Shown here piece by piece: positions 1 through 6,190 of a stretch of DNA of 22,391 bases (the stretch's first letter is position 1; every line of letters starts with the position of its first letter). This DNA comes from an uncultured Bacteroidales bacterium (GTDB lineage Bacteria; Bacteroidota; Bacteroidia; Bacteroidales; Paludibacteraceae). Both the position numbers and the translations under genes were made by a program. Under the pieces are notes generated by a model, which saw only the letters and a program-made list of their open reading frames with translations, did not search any database and was not told the DNA's origin. The stretch covers positions 1-22,391 of the forward strand of contig CAIYTJ010000180.1 of the NCBI GenBank assembly GCA_903929065.1. Reading direction: 5' to 3'.

Positions 1-685
1 AAAGTACAATGTCAAAATTGATTTTCGTCCGTTTATCAAAGTTGAGCCGATATTAGCCAAGGAATTCAGAACTCAACGCGTTTCCATCTTAGATTATACG
101 GCCATTATTTTTAATGCTCGTCATGGAATTGACCATTTTTTCAGACTTTGTGAAGAAATGCGTGTGACAATTCCAGAAACAATGAAGTATTTCTGTGTCT
201 CAGAAAGTGTTGCTTTATATTTGCAACGCTACATCCATTATCGCAAACGCAAAGTTTTTTATGGTGCATCCGGCAAACTGGCCGATTTGGTGGTTATTAT
301 GAATAAACATACCGAAGAAAAATATCTTTTCATTACTTCGGATGTGCAAAATGAAGATACCATGGTAACCCTTGAAAAGGCAAAGATAACTTATACAAAA
401 GCAATAATGTATAAAACTGTCAGCAACGATTTTGGTCCGGATGAGGAATTTAATTATGATATGTTGTTGTTTTTCAGCCCTATGGGAATTGGTTCCCTTT
501 TGAAAAATTTTCCTGATTTTGTTCAGGGCGACATTCAAATCGGATGTTTTGGTGCTACTACAGCTCAGGCTGTTCGCGATGCAGGATTACGATTAGATAT
601 TGAAGCTCCACTACCAGGTGTGCCATCTATGACAATGGCATTGGAGAATTTTATGAAAGAATATACAAAGAAGGCTCGAAAATAA
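1..685 (+). CDS. hemD: Uroporphyrinogen-III synthase, 5' end cut by window edge
   Basis: The enzyme closes and inverts ring D of hydroxymethylbilane to give uroporphyrinogen III, the branch point to haem and cobalamin-type tetrapyrroles, in the cytoplasm. The reading frame is open from base 2, so about 227 residues are visible and the true start lies outside the window; the ATG at 158 is internal. Upstream of that ATG the frame continues with family-like sequence (an FRPFIKVEP stretch, then FNARHGIDHFFRLCEEMRV). Further on are KYFCVSESVALYLQ, LFFSPMGIGSLLKNFPDF and CFGATTAQAVRDAGLRLDIEAP, which match the Bacteroidota HemD family as I know it. Catalysis in this family depends on fold rather than on strongly conserved residues, so motif proof is limited. 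It is followed by a hairpin and then rnpA, an order usual in this phylum. Confidence 0.9.
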   Translation, partial: KYNVKIDFRPFIKVEPILAKEFRTQRVSILDYTAIIFNARHGIDHFFRLCEEMRVTIPETMKYFCVSESVALYLQRYIHYRKRKVFYGASGKLADLVVIMNKHTEEKYLFITSDVQNEDTMVTLEKAKITYTKAIMYKTVSNDFGPDEEFNYDMLLFFSPMGIGSLLKNFPDFVQGDIQIGCFGATTAQAVRDAGLRLDIEAPLPGVPSMTMALENFMKEYTKKARK

Positions 686-706
686 GTTGACCAAGAATTA
701 ATTTTG

Positions 707-757
707 CTATCCCAAAAGTATCGAAGAATTTCAGTACTTTTGGGATAGTTTATTTTT
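707..757 (+). terminator. Hairpin with T-rich tail after hemD
   Basis: A perfect 14-bp stem (707-720 with 735-748) encloses a 14-nt loop and is followed by TTTATTTTT. It looks like a rho-independent terminator for hemD. The rnpA start codon is only 8 bases beyond the T tract and I see no TAnnTTTG box between them, so it may be a partial terminator or attenuator instead. Confidence 0.75.
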
Positions 758-764
758 ACAAAGC

Positions 765-1172
765 ATGGAGCACCCAAATTCTTTTCCAAAATCAGAGCAT
801 TTATATGGCGAAAAACGTATAGCCCGGGTTTTTACTCAGGGTGAAGCTTTTATTTGCTATCCATTGCGTGTGGTCTTTTTGATTGATAAAAAATCCGATA
901 CAGAACCAGTTCAAGTGATGGTGAGTGTACCAAAAAAGCGATTTAAAAGAGCTGTAAAGAGAAACCGGATAAAAAGGTTGATGCGGGAAGCATATCGACT
1001 TAATAAAGAATCTTTCGTGCAAAATCTTATCGAAAAGCAATTACAAATTCAAATAGCATTCAATTATGTATCGGATGAAGAATTGGATTTCATTGCCATT
1101 GAAAAGAAAATGAAAATTGCTCTCCAAAAATTAATTGAAAAAATTGAACCTTTATCAGATTTAAATTGTTGA
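765..1172 (+). CDS. rnpA: Ribonuclease P protein component
   Basis: This is the small basic protein subunit of RNase P, which binds the catalytic RNA and the precursor-tRNA 5' leader to help 5' end maturation. It is 135 residues, within the usual 110-140. The diagnostic basic helix lies at about residues 57-78 (PKKRFKRAVKRNRIKRLMRE), carrying the RNR signature; the N-terminal part contains the family-like PLRVVFLI strand at 33-40. The ATG at 765 gives an N terminus of normal length. yidD follows 18 bases downstream, the classic rnpA-yidD pairing. No promoter box is visible between the hemD hairpin and this start, so expression probably depends on readthrough from hemD or on a promoter inside hemD. 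The catalytic RNA gene (rnpB) is not in the window. Confidence 0.96.
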   Translation: MEHPNSFPKSEHLYGEKRIARVFTQGEAFICYPLRVVFLIDKKSDTEPVQVMVSVPKKRFKRAVKRNRIKRLMREAYRLNKESFVQNLIEKQLQIQIAFNYVSDEELDFIAIEKKMKIALQKLIEKIEPLSDLNC

Positions 1173-1190
1173 TATATAGGCTATTTTAAT

Positions 1191-1412
1191 ATGAAAAAGA
1201 TGCTGCAATTTATATTCTTACTTCCGGTGTATTTTTACAAATACAGCATTTCGCCTTTATTCCCTGCACGATGCCGTTATTCTCCAACATGTTCACAATA
1301 CACTATTGATGCCGTTAAGAAATACGGAGTTATAAAAGGTGGATGGTTAGCAGCAAAGCGGATTAGCAGTTGTCATCCATGGGGTGGTAGTGGTTACGAC
1401 CCTGTTCCCTAA
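1191..1412 (+). CDS. yidD: Membrane protein insertion efficiency factor YidD
   Basis: A 73-residue protein of the YidD (DUF37) family, which assists the YidC/Sec route of inner-membrane protein insertion from the cytoplasmic face of the membrane. It has the full family pattern: an N-terminal hydrophobic amphipathic segment (LQFIFLLPVYFYKYSISPLF), then RCRYSPTCSQY at about residues 27-37, GWLAAKRI, and the C-terminal SCHPWGGSGYDPVP. The conserved cysteines are all present. It starts 18 bases after rnpA and is almost certainly cotranscribed with it. The 105 bases after its stop contain no strong hairpin but hold the lpxK promoter. Confidence 0.96.
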   Translation: MKKMLQFIFLLPVYFYKYSISPLFPARCRYSPTCSQYTIDAVKKYGVIKGGWLAAKRISSCHPWGGSGYDPVP

Positions 1413-1451
1413 TATAATTCAGGTCACATATTTTTCTTAAAATGCCGCAAA

Positions 1452-1485
1452 TTTGATTATTTTTTAAAATAAAAATATATCTTTG
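1452..1485 (+). promoter_or_regulatory. Probable lpxK promoter
   Basis: A perfect TAnnTTTG box (TATCTTTG, 1478-1485) has a TTTG at 1452-1455, 22 bases upstream, slightly longer than the usual 19-21 spacing. Transcription would start near 1490, about 30 bases before the lpxK start codon. A 7-bp inverted repeat (CCGCAAA at 1445-1451, TTTGCGG at 1482-1488) overlaps the box; with a 30-base spacer it may be chance. Confidence 0.6.
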
Positions 1486-1500
1486 CGGGTTGCATAATTT

Positions 1501-1521
1501 ATGAATACTTATCAAAATTGA
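1501..1521 (+). other. Six-codon mini-ORF overlapping the lpxK start
   Basis: An ATG at 1501 opens a six-codon frame (MNTYQN) that ends in TGA at 1519-1521. The stop overlaps the lpxK TTG start (1518-1520) as TTGA. This could be a leader peptide feeding ribosomes to the weak TTG by termination-reinitiation, a chance ORF, or the sign of a one-base error at the true 5' end of lpxK. Confidence 0.35.
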
Positions 1522-2606
1522 ATAGTAAGATTAAAAATATTGCGTTCTATCCCTTCTCACTGCTCTATGGAGTAGTGACAGCTATTCGTAATTGGTTATT
1601 CAATCAGGAGATATTAAAAAGTACAACTTTTCAAATACCTATCATTTGTATAGGTAATTTGTCAGTTGGTGGAACTGGCAAAACTCCTCACACTGAATTT
1701 GTTATAGGACATTTGCAAAATGAATGGCAAACTGCAATGTTAAGTCGCGGATATAAAAGGATAACAAAAGGCTTCCGTTTGGCAGATGAAAGTTCGAGTA
1801 GTCAAACAATTGGTGATGAGCCGTATCAAATTTTTAGGAAGTTTCCTGCTATAAAGGTCGCGGTTGATGAAAAAAGAGTTCAAGGAGTTAAACGGTTAAT
1901 TGAAACTTTTCCGGAATTGCAGCTTGTAGTACTTGATGATGCTTACCAACATCGATATATACATGCCGGTTTTTCGATATTATTGACAGATTTTTCCAAT
2001 CTGTATACACAAGATTTAATGTTGCCGGCCGGAACTTTACGCGAATGGAAAAGCGGTAGCAAAAGAGCTGATATAATTGTAGTTACAAAATGTCCGGTCG
2101 ATTTGAAACCGATTGATATGAGGATTATTGAAACGGAAATAAAACCGGAAACTAATCAATTATTATTCTTTTCTACTTATATTTATGATGAAATAATTCC
2201 TGTTTTTTATGAACAAGAAACTGAATCATGGACTTTTGATAAAATAAAGGAGTTAAAATCGGCTGTTTTGTTGATTGCAGGAATTGTATCACCCGAGCCA
2301 ATTGTTGAGCAGATTACAAAATACACAAATGAAGTTGAAACACTTTTCTTTGAGGATCATCATGCCTTTCAGTCAAAAGATTATTCCTTGATTAAGAGTA
2401 AGTTTGATGAGCTAAAATCAGATGATAAAATTATTTTAATGACTGAAAAAGATGCGTCTCGAATAGTTTCTGATCCAAACTTTCCAGAATCATTAAAATC
2501 CCGAACTTTCGCAATGCCAATACGTGTCGAAATATTAAACAAACAAGAAACATTATTCATTCAAAAAATCAAAAATTATGTTGTTGAAAATTCAAGAAAC
2601 TGCTGA
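1518..2606 (+). CDS. lpxK: Tetraacyldisaccharide 4'-kinase
   Basis: LpxK phosphorylates the 4' position of the tetraacyldisaccharide 1-phosphate to make lipid IVA, an essential step of lipid A synthesis at the inner membrane. The protein has 362 residues, normal for the family. It carries an N-terminal membrane-associating helix (about 10-30), the P-loop GGTGKTPH at 51-58, SRGYKR at 76-81, an LDDAYQHR motif typical of LpxK, and a late MTEKDASR. The start is TTG: no in-frame ATG exists between the upstream stop at 1470 and this codon, and the resulting N terminus (MNSKIKNIAFYP) aligns with the usual start of Bacteroidota LpxK. The 3' end overlaps the next gene by 29 bases, implying translational coupling to the nucleoside phosphorylase. 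A six-codon ORF overlaps the start. Confidence 0.95.
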   Translation: MNSKIKNIAFYPFSLLYGVVTAIRNWLFNQEILKSTTFQIPIICIGNLSVGGTGKTPHTEFVIGHLQNEWQTAMLSRGYKRITKGFRLADESSSSQTIGDEPYQIFRKFPAIKVAVDEKRVQGVKRLIETFPELQLVVLDDAYQHRYIHAGFSILLTDFSNLYTQDLMLPAGTLREWKSGSKRADIIVVTKCPVDLKPIDMRIIETEIKPETNQLLFFSTYIYDEIIPVFYEQETESWTFDKIKELKSAVLLIAGIVSPEPIVEQITKYTNEVETLFFEDHHAFQSKDYSLIKSKFDELKSDDKIILMTEKDASRIVSDPNFPESLKSRTFAMPIRVEILNKQETLFIQKIKNYVVENSRNC

Positions 2607-3384
2607 TTTCCTTCGCTCAAAAATTTCTTCAAATCCTAAAACCGGAATTATCCTTGGAACCGGTTTGGGAAATCTGGTTACTCAAATTACCGATAAAACT
2701 GAGATCCCTTACGAAATAATTCCAAATTTTCCAGTTTCCACTGTCGAAGGTCACAGCGGGAAACTCATTGTTGGAAAACTTGGCGGAGTTGATGTACTGG
2801 CCATGCAAGGTCGTTTTCATTATTACGAAGGGTATGATATGAAAGCAGTTACTTTTCCTGTTCGGGTAATGAAAGCGTTGGGAATCGAAACATTGTTGGT
2901 TTCAAATGCATCAGGTGGAGTAAATCCTGATTTTGAAATAGGCGATTTGATGATTATTACAGATCATATTAATCTTTTCCCTGAACACCCGTTGCGAGGA
3001 AAGAATTTCAACGAATTAGGAACTCGTTTTCCCGATATGAGTGAAGCTTACTCAAAAGAATTGATAGCAAAAGCTAAAGAAATTGCAGCAAAACACAGCA
3101 TAAAAGTGGTGGAAGGCGTTTATGTCGGTACTACAGGTCCTACTTTTGAAACTCCGGCTGAATATCGCTATTTCCGCAATATAGGAGCAGATGCTGTTGG
3201 AATGAGCACTGTTCCGGAAGTTATCGTTGCAAATCATGCAGGAATAAAGTGTTTTGGAATTTCTATTGTGACCGACTTAGGTGTTCCGGGTAAAATTGTA
3301 GAAGTAAGCCACGAGGAAGTTCAGGAAATTGGAAATTCTGTTCAGCCGCTAATGACTTTGATAATGAAAGAATTGATTAGTTGA
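2578..3384 (+). CDS. Purine-nucleoside phosphorylase, trimeric PNP/MTAP family
   Basis: This enzyme cleaves purine (deoxy)nucleosides with phosphate to the free base and ribose 1-phosphate in cytoplasmic purine salvage. Its 268 residues fit the trimeric (human PNP-like) family, not the hexameric DeoD family. Visible motifs are the phosphate-site GTGLG at 27-31, TVEGHSGKL, GRFHYYEGY, SNASGGVN, GPTFETPAEYR with the base-binding Glu at 191, and GADAVGMSTVPEVIVA. The residue aligned with human Asn243 is Asp233 (in IVTDLGVPG), which may widen specificity towards 6-aminopurines. The ATG at 2578 lies inside lpxK, giving a 29-base overlap; no later start keeps the N-terminal helix. A strong two-way terminator follows. 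Inosine/guanosine phosphorylase is the default call, and base preference is uncertain. Confidence 0.93.
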   Translation: MLLKIQETADFLRSKISSNPKTGIILGTGLGNLVTQITDKTEIPYEIIPNFPVSTVEGHSGKLIVGKLGGVDVLAMQGRFHYYEGYDMKAVTFPVRVMKALGIETLLVSNASGGVNPDFEIGDLMIITDHINLFPEHPLRGKNFNELGTRFPDMSEAYSKELIAKAKEIAAKHSIKVVEGVYVGTTGPTFETPAEYRYFRNIGADAVGMSTVPEVIVANHAGIKCFGISIVTDLGVPGKIVEVSHEEVQEIGNSVQPLMTLIMKELIS

Positions 3385-3402
3385 ACAATCCCATGAAGAA
3401 AT

Positions 3403-3440
3403 AAACAGAGCGATGATTATTTAAAATCATCGCTCTGTTT
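3403..3440. terminator. Two-way terminator between convergent genes
   Basis: A perfect 16-bp stem (3403-3418 with 3425-3440) has a 6-nt loop. A-rich sequence on the left and T-rich on the right allow it to end transcription from both the phosphorylase (plus) and the hydrolase (minus). The stem overlaps neither stop codon. Confidence 0.9.
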
Positions 3441-3444
3441 TTAT

Positions 3445-4329
3445 TTATTGAATTACTCCGACTTTCTTTAAAAAACTCATCATGGCTTTGCTGAGTTCTG
3501 ATTTCTTTTCTTTATCAAATCCACCGTGTTTGCCGCCATCAACTGTTATAAATTCATTATAAACTCCTGCATCATCCAGTTTTTTGTGAAGTTTTACCGA
3601 TTGTTCATACGGAACAATAGGATCAGCATTTCCATGAACAATGAAAACTGGTGGATTTGTTTTGCTAATATATGAAACCGGAGAAATTGAAGCTCTGAAT
3701 TTTACATCTTCCACTTTATCACCCATCCAATTCAACAATGATTTATATGTATAGAACTTATCAGTTTTGTCAATAAAATCAGAAGGTGCATAATTACTTA
3801 TAATGGCAGCCACTTTCATGTTTTCATTGCCAACACAATTTGTATCGAAGCGACGATCATTTTCCAACAATCCACCCATTAAAGCCAGGTGGGCTCCTGC
3901 CGAGCCACCCATAAGTACAATACGTTTAGGATCAATATTTAGTTCTTTAGCATGAATGATTAAATAATTCATGGCAGTGCGAATATCTTCAATTGCACCC
4001 GGTGCTTTGGCAACATCAACCAACCGATATTCTACATTTGCAACTGCGAATCCGGCTTTAAAAAAAGTATTAAAACCGCCTTGAGCTTCCTTGGTTCCAT
4101 GATTCCAACCACCACCATGTATGTTGATAATTATTGGAGTTGGATTTTGATTTTTTGGATTGAAATATACATCCATACGTCCATCCCAACCGTTCACCTT
4201 TGAATAAATCAAATCAATTTTCGATTCATATCCTGTGGGATATTCTACTTTTTTAATTTCAGTTTCTTGTGCCGTTAAGTTCAGACATATTAAAATAATA
4301 GAGAAAATAAAGAAAATAAATTTTTTCAT
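3445..4329 (-). CDS. Secreted alpha/beta hydrolase, carboxylesterase-like
   Basis: A 294-residue serine hydrolase of the alpha/beta-hydrolase esterase (BD-FAE/hormone-sensitive-lipase-like) group. A Sec signal peptide is clear at residues 1-20 (KK, then a hydrophobic run ending LTA before QE), so the enzyme acts in the periplasm or outside. The oxyanion motif HGGGW is at 71-75, the nucleophile elbow GGSAGAH at 141-147 (Ser143), and the acid and base are Asp236 (HGNADPIVPY) and His268 (GGKHGG), giving a complete triad. The substrate cannot be told; such enzymes deacylate sugars, polysaccharides or small esters. The frame stays open upstream to 4473, but that extension runs through the glyS terminator and the ATG at 4329 gives the signal peptide. 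A 14-bp palindrome lies 30 bases upstream. Confidence 0.92.
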   Translation of the reverse strand: MKKFIFFIFSIILICLNLTAQETEIKKVEYPTGYESKIDLIYSKVNGWDGRMDVYFNPKNQNPTPIIINIHGGGWNHGTKEAQGGFNTFFKAGFAVANVEYRLVDVAKAPGAIEDIRTAMNYLIIHAKELNIDPKRIVLMGGSAGAHLALMGGLLENDRRFDTNCVGNENMKVAAIISNYAPSDFIDKTDKFYTYKSLLNWMGDKVEDVKFRASISPVSYISKTNPPVFIVHGNADPIVPYEQSVKLHKKLDDAGVYNEFITVDGGKHGGFDKEKKSELSKAMMSFLKKVGVIQ

Positions 4330-4358
4330 ATTAAATAAATTGAGGTAAATAATATTTG

Positions 4359-4372
4359 ATTGGTCGACCAAT
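4359..4372. promoter_or_regulatory. 14-bp palindrome, possible operator for the hydrolase gene
   Basis: A perfect palindrome, ATTGGTC followed by GACCAAT, lies 30-43 bases upstream of the hydrolase ATG, inside the leader or promoter. Its core TGGTCGACCA resembles the TNGT-n-ACNA half-site arrangement of GntR/FadR-type repressors, though with a two-base centre. No clear TAnnTTTG box is seen nearby, so the promoter itself is not assigned. Confidence 0.4.
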
Positions 4373-4448
4373 AACATAGTGAGCCAAAAATAGATGAAAA
4401 ATAGCAGTTCAGACAATCTAAAAATATGTTTCGCAACACAAAAACAAC

Positions 4449-4480
4449 AAACGGAATGACTAACAAAAGCCATTCCGTTT
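4449..4480 (-). terminator. Terminator of glyS
   Basis: A 10-bp stem (AAACGGAATG at 4449-4458 with CATTCCGTTT at 4471-4480) encloses a 12-nt loop. Read on the minus strand it is followed by GTTGTTTT. It lies 25 bases past the glyS stop. Confidence 0.8.
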
Positions 4481-4504
4481 ATATTTATAAAATGATTTGT
4501 AAGA

Positions 4505-6052
4505 TTAGCCTACAATTTTTCTAAACAAGTTCTTCATATTCACTAAATCACCGATTATTTTGTGCAAATCGGCAATGGCAACACGCTCCTGTTTCATTGT
4601 ATCGCGATAGCGAATAGTTACACAATTATCTTGTAAAGTATCATGGTCAACAGTAATGCAGAATGGAGTTCCGATTGCATCCTGACGGCGGTACCGTTTC
4701 CCGATGGAATCTTTTTCATCATACCCACATTTGAAATCAAACTTCAAATCATCCATAATTTCGCGAGCTTTTTCGGGAAGTCCGTCTTTTTTCACCAACG
4801 GTAAAATAGCTGCTTTAATTGGAGCCAATACAGGTGGCAAAGTTAATACAACACGAGTTTCACCGCCTTCAAGCCCTTCTTCTTTATATGAAGCCGCCAT
4901 GATTGAAAGGAACGTACGATCTACCCCAATGGAAGTTTCAATAACGAATGGAACGTATGATTGATTCAATTCCGGATCAAAATATTTGATATTTTTGCCC
5001 GAAAATTTCTCGTGACTGCTTAAATCGAAGTCTGTACGTGAGTGAATTCCTTCCACTTCCTTGAAACCAAAAGGCATTTCGAATTCAATATCGGTTGCCG
5101 CATTGGCATAATGAGCCAGTTTGTCGTGATCGTGAAAACGGTATTTTTGGTCACCAAGTCCAAGGGCTTTGTGCCATTTCAGGCGGAATTCTTTCCAGTG
5201 TTCAAACCATTTCATTTCTTCACCGGGACGAACAAAAAACTGCATTTCCATTTGTTCAAATTCGCGCATACGGAAAATAAACTGACGGGCAACAATTTCA
5301 TTTCGGAATGCTTTACCAATCTGGCAAATTCCAAACGGAATTTTCATACGACCGGTTTTTTGAACATTCAGAAAGTTCACGAAAATTCCTTGCGCTGTTT
5401 CCGGTCGAAGATAAATTTTCATTGCGCCATCGGCTGTTGAGCCCATTTCGGTAGAGAACATCAGGTTGAACTGACGAACATCGGTCCAGTTACGCGTTCC
5501 GCTTATCGGGCAAACCACTTCGTAATCTTCAATAATGGCTTTCAGTTCGGCTAAATCCGAATCGTTCAGAGCTTTCACAAAACGCGCGTGAATTTCGTCA
5601 CGTTTAGCCTGATTTTCTAGAACACGTTCGTTGGTTGAGCGGAAAACAGCTTCGTCAAAGCTTTCACCAAACCGTTTGGCTGCTTTTTCAACTTCTTTGT
5701 TGATTTTATCATCATATTTTGCCAGCAAATCTTCAATCAATACATCGGCACGGTAGCGTTTTTTGCTGTCCTTGTTGTCAATCAATGGATCGTTGAATGC
5801 ATCAACGTGGCCTGAAGCTTTCCAAGTTGTTGGGTGCATAAAGATGGCTGCATCAAGTCCAACAACGTTTTCGTTTAGCAACACCATGCTGTCCCACCAG
5901 TATTTTTTGATGTTGTTTTTTAATTCAACACCATTCTGACCGTAGTCATAAACGGCACCAAGACCGTCGTATATTTCGCTCGAAGGAAACACGAAACCAT
6001 ATTCTTTGCAATGCGCAATTAGTTTTTTAAAAACATCTTCTTGTGAAGCCAT
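4505..6052 (-). CDS. glyS: Glycine--tRNA ligase, single-chain dimeric type
   Basis: This class II synthetase charges tRNA-Gly with glycine in the cytoplasm. Its 515 residues match the alpha2 (eukaryote/archaea-like) form used in Bacteroidota rather than the two-subunit glyQ/glyS form. Visible motifs include the N-terminal HCKEYGFVFPSSEIYDGLGAVYDYG, class II motif 2 (FRNEIVARQFIFRMREFEQMEM region), motif 3 (ETSIGVDRTFLSIM), and a C-terminal HGTP-type anticodon-binding domain (VLTLPPVLAPIKAAILPLV onwards). The ATG at 6052 gives a normal N terminus. The symbol follows common annotation practice; glyQS is also used. The promoter is about 80 bases upstream and fires back to back with that of parC. 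The transcript ends at the hairpin 4449-4480. Confidence 0.96.
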   Translation of the reverse strand: MASQEDVFKKLIAHCKEYGFVFPSSEIYDGLGAVYDYGQNGVELKNNIKKYWWDSMVLLNENVVGLDAAIFMHPTTWKASGHVDAFNDPLIDNKDSKKRYRADVLIEDLLAKYDDKINKEVEKAAKRFGESFDEAVFRSTNERVLENQAKRDEIHARFVKALNDSDLAELKAIIEDYEVVCPISGTRNWTDVRQFNLMFSTEMGSTADGAMKIYLRPETAQGIFVNFLNVQKTGRMKIPFGICQIGKAFRNEIVARQFIFRMREFEQMEMQFFVRPGEEMKWFEHWKEFRLKWHKALGLGDQKYRFHDHDKLAHYANAATDIEFEMPFGFKEVEGIHSRTDFDLSSHEKFSGKNIKYFDPELNQSYVPFVIETSIGVDRTFLSIMAASYKEEGLEGGETRVVLTLPPVLAPIKAAILPLVKKDGLPEKAREIMDDLKFDFKCGYDEKDSIGKRYRRQDAIGTPFCITVDHDTLQDNCVTIRYRDTMKQERVAIADLHKIIGDLVNMKNLFRKIVG

Positions 6053-6132
6053 AATATATTAGTTACCGTTATGAGTTACAATAATTTACAAAAGGGACAA
6101 TTTCTATTAAATTTGTCTTGAAAATTGAGGTG

Positions 6133-6140
6133 CAAAGTTA
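6133..6140 (-). promoter_or_regulatory. glyS promoter -7 box
   Basis: Read on the minus strand, TAACTTTG is a perfect TAnnTTTG match. Transcription would begin near 6126, giving a leader of about 74 bases. I see no convincing -33 TTTG. The box is 12 bases from the oppositely directed parC box. Confidence 0.6.
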
Positions 6141-6152
6141 CTATTTTTTTTG

Positions 6153-6160
6153 TATTTTTG
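6153..6160 (+). promoter_or_regulatory. parC promoter -7 box
   Basis: TATTTTTG is a perfect TAnnTTTG match. Transcription would begin near 6167, about 24 bases before the ATG at 6191, which also argues against the in-frame TTG at 6125 being the start. No convincing -33 element is seen. Confidence 0.6.
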
Positions 6161-6190
6161 TGGATTGAATTTGAAAAAAGCCCTCTTAAT

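Noticed and set aside
4330..4473. 48-residue N-terminal extension of the hydrolase
   Set aside because: It would place coding sequence over the glyS terminator and bury the signal peptide; the internal ATG at 4329 gives a proper Sec signal.
6053..6126. T-box or other leader riboswitch for glyS
   Set aside because: The roughly 74-base leader lacks a T-box sequence or stable terminator/antiterminator; T-boxes are not expected in this phylum.
6125..6190. TTG start giving a longer ParC
   Set aside because: The extension is non-conserved-looking and contains the parC promoter box; ATG 6191 is preferred.
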